NCBI RefSeq assembly: GCF_035083965.1
Contig: NC_089739.1
Coordinates: 3,974,198-4,038,197 of the forward strand
From: Branchiostoma lanceolatum
Taxonomy: Eukaryota; Chordata; Leptocardii; Amphioxiformes; Branchiostomatidae
DNA: 64,000 bases
Direction of reading: 5' to 3'
Positions within the stretch are counted from its first letter, which is position 1; each line of letters opens with the position of its first letter. This document shows, piece after piece, positions 57,401-64,000 of the stretch. The position numbers and the translations under genes are program-made. The notes under the pieces were generated by a model that worked only from the letters and a program-made list of their open reading frames with translations, searched no databases and was not told where the DNA came from.

Positions 57401-58275
57401 CAGGCACAGTGCAAAAGACACCAGAACAGGGAAGGCGGAGTGTACCAGCTGTGAGAGTGTCATCCCTGACTGGTCAGTGTTCAAGTTTCACTGTCGCATA
57501 GTGTTACTTTAAGTGTGTTGGATGTAACAGTGTCTGATCCAGGCCATTTAAACACACACACATGCACACACATGCACACACACACACCAATTGCCTTAGA
57601 AGCACCTGTACAAAAAGTATGCAATTCAACCATTCGTGGCTGCCGCATACTTTTATATTGATCATGTTGATGAAATAATAAACCATTCATTCATTCATTC
57701 AAATACAGGCACACTTAAACACACACATACACATACATCTATACACTCTACGTTGTAACTTAACACATTTGGCAAATACTTATTGAAGAAATTAATAAAA
57801 CTATATGATTTATTATTGGTACACTTCAAGCTACTTGATGAAACAGATGACAACATTTCAAATATTGCTGCCTTTACGGCCTCAAAAAGTCTATGGGACT
57901 ACCTTTACCTACCAAGTCAAGCAATGATGCACAACTTTTAAAAAGAAATGATTTCGTCACTGATAAATTTCAGTTTATTTCAATAATAACCTTCCTGCTG
58001 TATATATATATCTACAGTCAGGTGTTGTTGCATTGGTTATGCAGAAATCAGCAAGGGGAGTGTTGCAGTGACTATCTTTACCTACTTAGCGTTACTTTCC
58101 CCCCAGGTGCTCGGTGTGCCCCAGCTGTGACCAGAAGTTCTCTACCTGCGTGGTGACGGGGCGCCCCCTACTGGACTACCAGTTCTGGATGTGTCAGACC
58201 TGCAAGCACCGCGCCTACGAACAGGAAATCGGCTCACGGGCAACCTGTCCGCTATGCCACGCCGTGATTGGTTGA
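34289..58275 (+). CDS. WDR35: WD repeat domain 35 / IFT121, 31 exons, 1183 aa
   Basis: Exons: 34289-34312, 34882-34999, 35870-35944, 36518-36610, 37360-37461, 38057-38136, 38375-38455, 38967-39132, 40068-40213, 40663-40788, 41575-41667, 42759-42912, 43550-43694, 44421-44490, 45535-45588, 45716-45825, 46459-46600, 47076-47273, 47933-48021, 48508-48625, 49161-49246, 49759-49905, 51720-51852, 52592-52654, 53136-53183, 53809-53973, 54903-55043, 55803-56019, 56708-56837, 57404-57472, 58107-58275. Total 3552 bp; every junction keeps phase. Human WDR35 is 1181 aa. Signatures: '[16 protein letters not shown]', '[10 protein letters not shown]', '[11 protein letters not shown]', '[13 protein letters not shown]', '[17 protein letters not shown]' and '[15 protein letters not shown]', then a Cys-rich end '[11 protein letters not shown]...CPLCH'. 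Two WD40 propellers are followed by TPR-like solenoid repeats and a zinc ribbon. It is an IFT-A core subunit for retrograde ciliary transport and membrane-protein entry. Confidence 0.98.
35523..35824. mobile_element. Near-perfect 302-bp palindromic element in WDR35 intron 2
   Basis: It starts 'TATGTCACAGTAGAGATT' and ends with the reverse complement 'CTCTACTGTGACATA'. Inside, 'CTCTACTAGTAGAG' and 'ATTGGAATTCCAATC' palindromes repeat several times, so both the whole element and its sub-units can self-pair. No ORF. Confidence 0.88.
36047..36272. mobile_element. MITE-like 'CTGTAAATGC' family member (WDR35 intron 3)
   Basis: Ends 'CTGTAAATGCATTTAAG' and 'TTTTGCATTTACAG' are inverted repeats. Inside are 'CGCGGTAGGGAGAAAATTGA' and the complementary 'CCGCAAACATGAAACCACC'. 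Related members lie at 50277-50487 and 52691-52881. Confidence 0.75.
36855..37055. mobile_element. Inverted-repeat element in WDR35 intron 4
   Basis: 'GGACGGACAAAAAAAGCGC' through 'GTCAAAGGTGAAGGCCCCTG' pairs with 'CAGGGGCCTTCACCTTTGAC' through 'GCGCTTATTCTGTCC'. The loop is ~70 bp. A diverged relative is at 30000-30160. Confidence 0.8.
37170..37320 (+). mobile_element. tRNA-derived SINE
   Basis: A-box-like 'TAGTGGTTATCGC' and B-box GGTTCTAATC (37281-37290), preceded by 'CTGACCAGTCTAACTGGTCC'. A close relative is at 53612-53740. Confidence 0.75.
37580..37875 (+). repeat. Dispersed repeat, related to 18480-18780
   Basis: It shares the words listed for the copy in ABHD intron 1, in opposite orientation. 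Confidence 0.6.
39823..40015. mobile_element. Hairpin MITE-like element in WDR35 intron 8
   Basis: 'GTTGGTAAATGTCATTATGA' and 'GAATTGGGACCCAAATTTTC' on the left arm pair with the right arm 39930-40015 around a ~25-bp loop. Confidence 0.85.
40900..41160 (-). mobile_element. SINE-like element, minus orientation
   Basis: On the minus strand a B-box-like 'TGTTCGATTCC' is followed by 'TGGGTACCTGACTTTAGTCG'. The copy at 43135-43370 shares 'GGGTACCTGACTTCGGTTGG' in plus orientation. Confidence 0.55.
42346..42666 (+). repeat. (CACT)n array with ordered CGCCGT interruptions
   Basis: Over 300 bp of CACT/ACTC tetranucleotides, interrupted at least seven times by 'CACTCGCCGTCACTCA' or 'CACACGCACTCACTCTC'. 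It is intron 11 of WDR35. Long open reading frames across it are products of the simple repeat, not genes. Confidence 0.95.
43135..43370 (+). mobile_element. SINE-like element
   Basis: 'TGGTTCAATC' (B-box-like), then a body 'CACTTAACACGACTTTCCTC' and 'GGTACCTGACTTCGG'. It is related to the minus-strand copy at 40900-41160. Confidence 0.55.
43935..44230 (+). repeat. Dispersed repeat, related to 47350-47640
   Basis: Both begin 'TCGGAACCAGAG' and share 'TAGCTTTGCATGTCAATCAA' (or 'CATATCAATC'), 'GTGTCTAATTTC', and an end resembling 'GTAGGGCATCC'. Confidence 0.65.
47350..47640 (+). repeat. Dispersed repeat with an internal (GT)n tract
   Basis: Relative of 43935-44230; a GT microsatellite at about 47484-47550 expands the middle. 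It lies in WDR35 intron 18. Confidence 0.65.
49435..49758 (+). repeat. Tandem repeat running up to the exon 22 acceptor
   Basis: Words 'GTTGTCAAATGTGGTGCTAT' and 'TTTGAATTGACATG' recur about six times. The last, diverged unit ('GTGAAACGTGGTGCTATC') ends in the real acceptor 'TTTCTGCAG' of WDR35 exon 22. Confidence 0.85.
50105..50217 (-). mobile_element. tRNA-derived SINE, minus orientation
   Basis: On the minus strand 'GTGGTGTAGTGGTCTGCGC' (A-box) and 'GGGTTCAAGCCCCGGGT' (B-box) are about 70 bp apart, an expanded tRNA-like layout. Confidence 0.65.
50277..50487. mobile_element. MITE-like 'CTGTAAATGC' family member (WDR35 intron 22)
   Basis: Inverted ends 'CTGTAAATGCAGAAATG' and 'TTTACAG', with inner words 'GGCGGTAGGGAGAAAATGGA' and 'AACATAAAACCACTGCGAAC'. 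Confidence 0.75.
50915..51427. mobile_element. Non-autonomous DNA transposon with a 34-bp perfect terminal inverted repeat
   Basis: Left end 'CCCTTGCCAAACTGTTGTCT' continues to 50948 and is perfectly inverted at 51394-51427. The interior repeats the word GCATTAATGC. 513 bp, no ORF. Target-site duplication is not obvious by eye. Confidence 0.88.
52691..52881. mobile_element. MITE-like 'CTGTAAATGC' family member (WDR35 intron 24)
   Basis: 'CTGTAAATGCAGAAATATTT' at the left and 'ATACATTTACAG' at the right; the interior 'GCGGTTTTAAAACCACCGC' is itself a palindrome. Confidence 0.75.
53315..53500. repeat. Dispersed repeat, related to 23440-23720
   Basis: Shared words as listed for the ABHD intron copy, same orientation. 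Confidence 0.55.
53612..53740 (+). mobile_element. tRNA-derived SINE
   Basis: 'CTGACCAGTCTAACCGGTCC', then A-box-like 'CCTAGGGGTTAGCGC' and B-box GTTCGATCCC at 53711-53720. It sits ~70 bp upstream of WDR35 exon 26. Confidence 0.75.
54298..54426 (+). repeat. (CT)n microsatellite
   Basis: Almost uninterrupted CT dinucleotides for ~125 bp in WDR35 intron 26. Confidence 0.97.
56125..56310 (+). mobile_element. tRNA-derived SINE
   Basis: Relative of 32695-32810: 'AGCAGCCTCACATTTGAGCT', 'TGGTAACTGGGAGACCCC' and B-box AGTTCAATCC, ending in a CT-rich tail. Confidence 0.7.
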
Positions 58276-58465
58276 TTCAAACTGTAGACTTCCTCTCATT
58301 GGTCGATTTGACACTCCAACTTCTTCTGCCACGCCGTGATTGGTTGATTCAAACCGTAGACTGACATTGGTTTATTTGACACTCCAACTTCTTCTGCCAC
58401 GCAGTGCGATTGGTTGATTCAATCTGTAGACTTCCTCTCATTGGTTGATTTGATACTTCAACTTC
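58255..58465 (+). repeat. Three-unit ~70-bp tandem repeat spanning the WDR35 stop codon
   Basis: Units start at 58255, 58327 and 58395 with 'TGCCACGCCGTGATTGGTTG' (third: 'TGCCACGCAGTGCGATTGG'). The first unit includes the last seven codons and the stop of WDR35; the others form the proximal 3' UTR. ATTGG (inverted CCAAT) recurs throughout. Confidence 0.92.
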
Positions 58466-59188
58466 TCATTGCTGACAGGTAGATTGCTTGTATCCGATTG
58501 GTCACCATGCTGTGCTCTGATTGGCTAAATCAAGCCCTAAACGCACTTTGATTGGATATTTTGACTGTGTTGGCAAAGACATTCCATGTAGGAAAGAACA
58601 TTTAGAAATATGTTTTTAAAAAATCATTTAGCCTATGCTCTAAAAGAGGATAAAAACTTGATTTTCATTATTGTAAATTTTGGGTAATTGATATACTATT
58701 AGGTATTTACTAATTGTTTCAATAATCCTGTACAGTTTATGTGAAGTACATGGGTTGGCAGCTTTTTTTGTTTATTTTTACTTCTGTGCACTTCTCTGTT
58801 TGCAAGCAAAAGACAGTGACACTAGTGTCTGAATTGTGCATGCATGAAGTCATTATATGGGTAGAATTTAAAGTTGTACGATAGTTCTATAGTGTGCACC
58901 GAAATGTCTGTCTGTACTTGTTGTGTGTATATATACACAGTGTATTTGTAGATGTACAAAATATCATCAGTACAGTCATACAGAGGAAGAATGATGTAGG
59001 TAGAAGATATTTTTGAAAGGACAAGATTTAATGATGCTGTATGTTACCATATGTTGGTCTAAAATTCCTGAAAATGGTTATAATATGTAGAGTGAAATTA
59101 AGAGAACAACTGCACATATATCAGATGAGCATATGTCTAACTTGTACATTGTAAAAATGGTTGACTAGTACTGGTGTTTAGGCTGTGA

Positions 59189-59194
59189 AATAAA
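59189..59194 (+). terminator. WDR35 poly(A) signal
   Basis: AATAAA, about 0.9 kb after the stop, is the first canonical signal seen in a long AT-rich 3' UTR. The convergent LRAT-like gene ends its coding at 59452, so the 3' UTRs face each other across ~260 bp. Confidence 0.6.
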
Positions 59195-59272
59195 GGCACT
59201 TGAGTATGTATAACTTTTATTTTTTATTACCTTTGCCAAGAAGGTTATGTTTTTGGTGCTGTCTGTTTGTTC

Positions 59273-59303
<31 letters not shown>

Positions 59304-59451
59304 TTGATAGCATTACTCAAGAAGTTTTGGATGGATCCTTATGATATCTGACATGTGGATACTCAGGATAGATGTTGCCAAGATGAAGAACAAGTTTGAT
59401 TATGCACCACCTAGCAGCTGTCTATAGTACTGCGGAATATTTCAAGATTTG

Positions 59452-60335
59452 CTACAGATGCCAGACTCTCGTCTGTCTCTCGTACCTAAGGTTCACAATG
59501 GCGTCCTTTCTATCCCTTACAATCTCTCCAATATGGAGTTCAGCTCTGTCTACTATAGTTGGCACCGGGAAGGCCTTTCTGGTGCTGTCATACATGTTGT
59601 TTATCCTGACTCTGTGCTGACCAATCACAGCCTTCAGTAGACCTTTCTTGACTTGGTATTGGATGTTACTGCCCTTTCCATTGGTCCCTGCTGCAGGAGT
59701 TGCGGTGCTCTGATTGGTCACTTCGTTGTCACCTCCAGGTGTATGCGTTGTGTTCTGATTGGCTGAAGATGCTGTGCCGTGATTGGTTGAGTGTTGGTCA
59801 GGTGATGGCCCAGTGTAGACTACCTGCGCATGCCCAATGTAGAGAGCCCAGCTAGTGTGGTCATCATCTTGGATTTCAATCAAATCTCCAACCTAAACGG
59901 AGAAAAAAAAAAGGATGGGTTGATGTATGAACCGTATCGTCTGCAAAGAAAAGCACCAACTGGCCTATAGTAAAAAAAAAAATCACACCAACAAAAAATT
60001 GCATACAACATACCTATAACTATAAGGCAGCATAAAAATATAGCAATTCATATGCACAGATGCCTACAGAGGTTTTTGAAATAGATATTGTGATATCACA
60101 TGATATTGTAGTTAACCATGCCATGGAAAAAACAGCACCATGCTAAAACTAACACCGAATATCATTTTCTAAGCAGTAGTTTTGAATCCAGCAGGTATTT
60201 TCACAGTATAGAGGATTGTTGAGGGTATTTAATTTTATTTCATAATGTTTAGCGTTACTTTGACAGCACACTGACCTGAAAGTCCAGGGAAGTCCAGGAC
60301 TCTGGTGGGCTCCTCCATTCTGATGTGAGAGCCAT
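59452..60335 (-). CDS. LRAT/HRAS-like suppressor family protein without the catalytic triad, 166 aa
   Basis: Minus-strand exons 60335-60276 and 59892-59452 (phase 0), 501 bp. ATG 60335 falls right after an acceptor AG, so a noncoding first exon is expected (donor near 60696). The core 'VGDLIEIQ...SWALYIG' (residues 21-40) and 'HRVRINNMYD' are typical of the LRAT domain found in PLAAT (HRASLS) acyltransferases. Active members have His before W-A-x-Y, a second His ~12 residues later and Cys in N-C-E-H-F. Here these positions are S34, Y46 and a 'RKDAIV' stretch (~148-153). A polar insert (residues ~50-90) replaces the usual loop. A donor-like GTAAGG lies at 59520-59515, so a further exon with the Cys motif is possible, but I found none downstream. 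Confidence 0.75.
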
Positions 60336-60696
60336 CTGGAAACATGCGCAGAGTCACAAACAAATAAACAATGACAACACCATTGACTGCAATACAATCT
60401 ATCTATATTGTACATTGTGTATCTGCACTTTCTTCGAAATTCCTTTACAACTTAAATTTCCAACAGATGGTTTTAGGGAAAGGAATATATGATTACAACA
60501 TCTGCAATAATTTCACACCCTTATAGAATCAACCCTATGATACCATATATGCATGTTTTACCATATGGTGGAACTATAACAATAGCATAACGATATAACG
60601 TTAATATCTTAAGTTCCCACGTTACACATGAAACAACACCTCTCTGGTTTGTAATCTTGGAGGGTAAAACAGCACTTGTGTATCGGAAAACTTACC

Positions 60697-60830
60697 TGGC
60701 GGCCGTAGCAGCAGTACAGACGTGTTTTGTTCCTGCAGCTGACTGTTGTTTTAGGTCAAACTACGGATAGTGTTTACCGTGGTCATGACGTCATGTTTAC
60801 TATGTGGTGACGTCATGACGACAGGTGTAC
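60697..60830 (-). promoter_or_regulatory. Putative first noncoding exon and CRE-bearing promoter of the LRAT-like gene
   Basis: A donor 'CCGCCAG|GTAAGTTTTCC' lies near 60696 on the minus strand. Two perfect TGACGTCA sites at 60786-60793 and 60808-60815 sit ~90-120 bp upstream, in an overall inverted arrangement. TGACGTCA is the full CRE/ATF site. Confidence 0.5.
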
Positions 60831-61673
60831 AACTCTCATGGACTTTGACCCTTCAAATTCTGACTAGTAATATATCAGCTGACTTATCTATATATTTGCA
60901 CGTAGGTTGATTCTTTTGTATATATTCTAAAGGTCATTCTAGATGTATATAAACATGTTTAGACCTATTTGGGAAAGTTTGCATTGACTTAAACCTAATT
61001 CCTTTAATATTTTCACATTTCAAGAGTCAGCACTACATACCCTATCATAGCCTAATCTGCAGTACCGCTCCCAGCCGCCTCCAGAAATGTGTCAAAAACT
61101 GGGATGAACTGGCTCAATTTTAACCCTAGTATTTAGACTTTATTTCCAATCTAGAAGGTTGTATAAGGAGGGGTCAGGTGCAACGTTTTTAAACGTTCTT
61201 AAAAGAGCAAACGGCTTCTCATTTAGCATCCACGGTGAGACAAAGGATCAATACATACTATAATATGACTTTTGCTGTTTTCCTGTCCAGAATAATCAAT
61301 CAATAAAACCAGGAACCACAGTTTCAAACCATACCACAAGACAATTTTATTGGCCTCTGATATTTCAACAATGTTTGAAACAAACTCGTATATTCATCAA
61401 CTTTTCTTTTTTTAACAACTGAAGACAATCATTCCGGTATTTGAATTGAAAAAAAAATATTACAATATTTATAATAAAACTTTAAGAACTGACTTTAAAC
61501 GACTACATTTGTTGTTATGATAGCATTTACATTTGAATGTTTTAGATATGTGACGGATTTTCTGGGTGATGTTTATTTTAGAACGGCACTGGAGGCAAGG
61601 TTCCGGGTCAAGGACTTGTCCGGTATTGAGTTGATTGAGCTGTAGCTAGGGTCCAGTGAGGCGTTATGGTCCA
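60831..61673. other. Intergenic/3' UTR stretch
   Basis: AT-rich DNA between the LRAT-like promoter and the end of the LRR-Ig gene. Minus-strand AATAAA signals at 61577-61572 and near 61350 could end the receptor transcript. Nothing else seen. Confidence 0.5.
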
Positions 61674-64000
61674 TTACAGGTTCAGGTTAAGATAAATGTT
61701 TGGACCTTCGACTTCCTCGTCCATCCTGGAGTTTTGCCTTTGTGGGTCTGATGGGGCTCCGGATCGTGGCATCTCTGTGCCTTGTGGTCGCGACGAGATG
61801 TTGGAGTTGACGTGGGTGTGGGTCCGTGGAAGTGGATCCGGGATCTTCGAGGCAGAGAGGCGTGACTTGTCGTTGAGGTCAAGGTAGATGTTGGGACCCT
61901 CCGCCTCCTCTTCTCCGTCCATACCCAAGCCTTGAGCTCTTAGGTCCGCCATGGCTCCGTGTTGTGACGTTGACGCCATTCCCAAACGGTGTGGCTGTGA
62001 GGAGACGTTGGAGTTGACGTACGTGTGGGTCCTTGGGAATGGATCCGGGATCTTTTCTGTCTGGGTCGTTGCCGTGTCTGGTGGCTGGGATGAGACATTA
62101 GAGTTGACGTACGTGTGGTGGGTCCGTGGAGGTAGAGCCGGGACCTTCCCTGCCTTGGTCGTCTTCGTGGCTGGTGGGTAGTAGTGAGAGTCGCTGGTGT
62201 CGGCTGGCCCGTCGGACCGTGGAGGTGGATCCGGGGCTTTCCCCGCCCGTGCTATCCTCGGGCGTCGTGGTCTTGATGAGGCCGAGTTGATGGGCCTGCC
62301 GGGTCGGGGACGAGGGTCTGGGACCAATGTGGCACCTTTTGGCTCTGTCACGTCTGTGCCATACACAGGATTTTCCAAACGCGACGTTTCGGCATACGGG
62401 TCAATGGGTGTGTCGTCCGGGATCGCATCATAGGCCTGCTGTGGAGATAGAGGGTTCCCAGTCGTGGGGGCAGCGGCCGGTGGCTGGAGGTTTTGCAGCG
62501 GTATGCCTCCGATAGCGCCTGCAGCATTACCTTGTAAGTACTGACGCTGATTTTGGCGCCTCTTGTAACGCTTGCGGCAAGTGGCGATCGCCTTGTACAA
62601 AACGAACAGAGCCGGGCATGCGCTCATGATGCAGATGACTATCAGCATCACGGATTGCCATTGGGCCTGCTCAGCTGCAGGAGTGGTGCCATCCTGCTGG
62701 GTGTTCTTGTCCGTGGGCTTGCTCATCCTTCCTGTGATCCTGGCGTTCTGCTGGACAGGTGTTGTGGTGTAGACAGGGGTCCTCACGGTATTCCAGTGTC
62801 CTTTATCAGTTGCTGGAATGGTGCCATCCTGCCGGATGTTTTTGTCTGTCGGTTTGATGATCCTTTCTGTCACCTTCGCGTTTTGCTGGACAGCCGTGGC
62901 GGTGGTTGTCATTATGATGTGCTCTTGCCTCTTTCCTCCTTCGCTTGTCTCACTTGACTTGGTCAGTGGTAGATCCACAAAGACGTTGCCTGGTGCAGAC
63001 TGCACGACGCACCGGAAACTGCCTTCCGTCCAGCACCAATAGGCTTGCTGACTCATGCGGAGGGTGTAGGTGGACTTGCCGATGTAGAGTAGGCCGGGGT
63101 CGTCTGTTGATGAGCGCGCCGTTCCTCCTTCAGGAGACTGGGTGGTGGGAATCTCGTGCTCCAAGCTTGTGGTTACACCGCCGCCGCATGGGTCGAGTGA
63201 CTCTCTTTCTCCAACGGTCCTCCCTCTCGGATCCAACCACCTGATTTCTGGCTGCTTCTCCCAGAAGACCTCACACACGAGAGTGGCTCCGTGATCTTGA
63301 CGGGATACCCTGGCTTCAGGGGACGGACATGGCATCTCATGCCGCTCCATATCAGCGATCTTTCTCCCCGAGAGGCCAGGCGGGTAGCTGCACTGCAATC
63401 TGTTGTAGATAGAGTGACCCAACGCCCTAGACCACAGAGACTTTAAGCTCTCTAGCGCACAGGTGCAACGTAAAGGATTCTCCTCAACCTTGACATACTG
63501 AATTCCGCGCATGGCAGTGAGCGACTCCGCAGGGATGGTCGATAGCCTGTTGTGGTCAAGGGAGAGCGTAAGTAGCCCTGGGAGCTGATCGAACGACTTC
63601 CCAGCAATATGTGAGATGTTGTTGTAGCTCAAGTGCAGGACTTTGAGCTTGGTCAACCCAACAAAGTACCACTCTTCCACAGCACGAAGCCGGTTATACC
63701 TCAGGCTGAGCAACTCCAGCTTTACCAGTGGCTGAAGAGCGTTCTTCTTGATTTCTCTGATTTCATTCCAAGACAGCTCGAGCTTTGTCAGCTTCCGGAT
63801 TCCACCAAACCAGCTTCCAATGGCTGTGATGTCGTTGTTGCTCATGGACAGTACCAGGAGGTTTGGAACGGCTGAAAACGTGTCACGTTCAGCCGCCAGG
63901 ATGTGCCCAGGCCCCAGGAACAGTGAACGGAGCTGGACAAGACCAGGCAGGGGCCTGAGCTTGCCGTTGCTGTCGGAGTGCCCCGCCACTTGCAGTCTCC
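61674..64000 (-). CDS. LRR-Ig transmembrane receptor with a tyrosine-motif tail; N-terminus beyond the window
   Basis: A single uninterrupted frame from the window edge to TAA at 61676-61674 (over 770 codons); the true start is outside. Counting from the GTG codon at 63989: leucine-rich repeats to ~160 ('LLVLSMSNNDITAIG', 'LELLSLRYNRLRAVEEWYF'), an LRR C-terminal cap with Cys 175/177/200/221, and an Ig-like fold to ~342. A twice-repeated Thr/Gln stalk follows (365-394 and 410-439, 'VQQNA...KPTDKN'), then a membrane helix at ~446-466 ('SVMLIVICIMSACPALFVLY') and the stop-transfer CRKRYKRR. The ~300-aa tail holds PxPPR-type motifs before YVNS, YVNS and HVNS (near 627, 657, 726), and two YLxL motifs (YLDL 702, YLNL 766). 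LRR-Ig receptors are numerous in amphioxus; an immune or adhesion role is inferred. Confidence 0.9.
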   Translation of the reverse strand, partial: RLQVAGHSDSNGKLRPLPGLVQLRSLFLGPGHILAAERDTFSAVPNLLVLSMSNNDITAIGSWFGGIRKLTKLELSWNEIREIKKNALQPLVKLELLSLRYNRLRAVEEWYFVGLTKLKVLHLSYNNISHIAGKSFDQLPGLLTLSLDHNRLSTIPAESLTAMRGIQYVKVEENPLRCTCALESLKSLWSRALGHSIYNRLQCSYPPGLSGRKIADMERHEMPCPSPEARVSRQDHGATLVCEVFWEKQPEIRWLDPRGRTVGERESLDPCGGGVTTSLEHEIPTTQSPEGGTARSSTDDPGLLYIGKSTYTLRMSQQAYWCWTEGSFRCVVQSAPGNVFVDLPLTKSSETSEGGKRQEHIIMTTTATAVQQNAKVTERIIKPTDKNIRQDGTIPATDKGHWNTVRTPVYTTTPVQQNARITGRMSKPTDKNTQQDGTTPAAEQAQWQSVMLIVICIMSACPALFVLYKAIATCRKRYKRRQNQRQYLQGNAAGAIGGIPLQNLQPPAAAPTTGNPLSPQQAYDAIPDDTPIDPYAETSRLENPVYGTDVTEPKGATLVPDPRPRPGRPINSASSRPRRPRIARAGKAPDPPPRSDGPADTSDSHYYPPATKTTKAGKVPALPPRTHHTYVNSNVSSQPPDTATTQTEKIPDPFPRTHTYVNSNVSSQPHRLGMASTSQHGAMADLRAQGLGMDGEEEAEGPNIYLDLNDKSRLSASKIPDPLPRTHTHVNSNISSRPQGTEMPRSGAPSDPQRQNSRMDEEVEGPNIYLNLNL

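Noticed and set aside
61696..63875. Many plus-strand ORFs opposite the receptor gene
   Set aside because: Antisense shadows of one long GC-rich coding exon.

Overview
The window is eukaryotic (metazoan) genomic DNA. Its genes are split by GT-AG introns, it carries ciliary and Death-domain genes, and its introns are full of short inverted-repeat elements, tRNA-type SINEs, LINE remains and microsatellites. A CARF/MULE-type gene, an expanded Death-domain gene, an LRR-Ig receptor, small exons and abundant MITE-like palindromes fit an invertebrate deuterostome best, most likely a cephalochordate (amphioxus, Branchiostoma). That assignment is inference; no species-diagnostic sequence was compared.

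Layout, left to right. (1) 1-6.5 kb, minus strand: a six-exon gene joining a CARF-like DNA-binding region to a MULE-transposase-like region, with an in-frame TAG in a reading frame that otherwise looks coding. Its first intron holds a LINE reverse-transcriptase relic. (2) 6.9-9.6 kb, minus: a complete five-exon BTB-BACK-Kelch protein (593 aa). (3) 9.3-16.1 kb: a complex repeat region. The 5' end of the Kelch gene is present three times (the functional one, a same-strand partial copy, and an inverted broken copy), and between the arms lie two oppositely oriented blocks of a ~100-bp satellite whose monomer carries a hairpin. (4) 16.3-24.1 kb, plus: a nine-exon ABHD1/ABHD3-type membrane-anchored alpha/beta hydrolase (408 aa), with a possible alternative tenth exon encoding a C2H2 finger. 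(5) 26.3-30.7 kb, minus: a gene with five Death-fold domains, one per phase-1 exon, followed by tandem copies of the last half-exon that stay open. (6) 31.5-33.7 kb, minus: ribosomal protein L30. (7) 34.3-58.3 kb, plus: a complete 31-exon WDR35/IFT121 gene (1183 aa), sharing a ~0.54-kb divergent promoter with RPL30. (8) 59.5-60.3 kb, minus: an LRAT/HRAS-like-suppressor family protein without the family's catalytic residues. (9) 61.7-64 kb, minus: an LRR-Ig transmembrane receptor, cut by the window edge, with repeated proline-rich and tyrosine (YVNS, YLxL) motifs in its tail.

The genes do not form one pathway. Two could be immune or signalling components (the five-Death-domain protein and the LRR-Ig receptor), two are housekeeping or ciliary (RPL30, WDR35), and the rest are a lipid hydrolase, a ubiquitin-ligase-adaptor-type Kelch protein and a transposase-related gene.

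All exon models were built by hand from ORFs, splice consensus, reading phase and recalled family similarity. In every multi-exon model the junction phases agree, and the full-length models give CDS lengths divisible by three.
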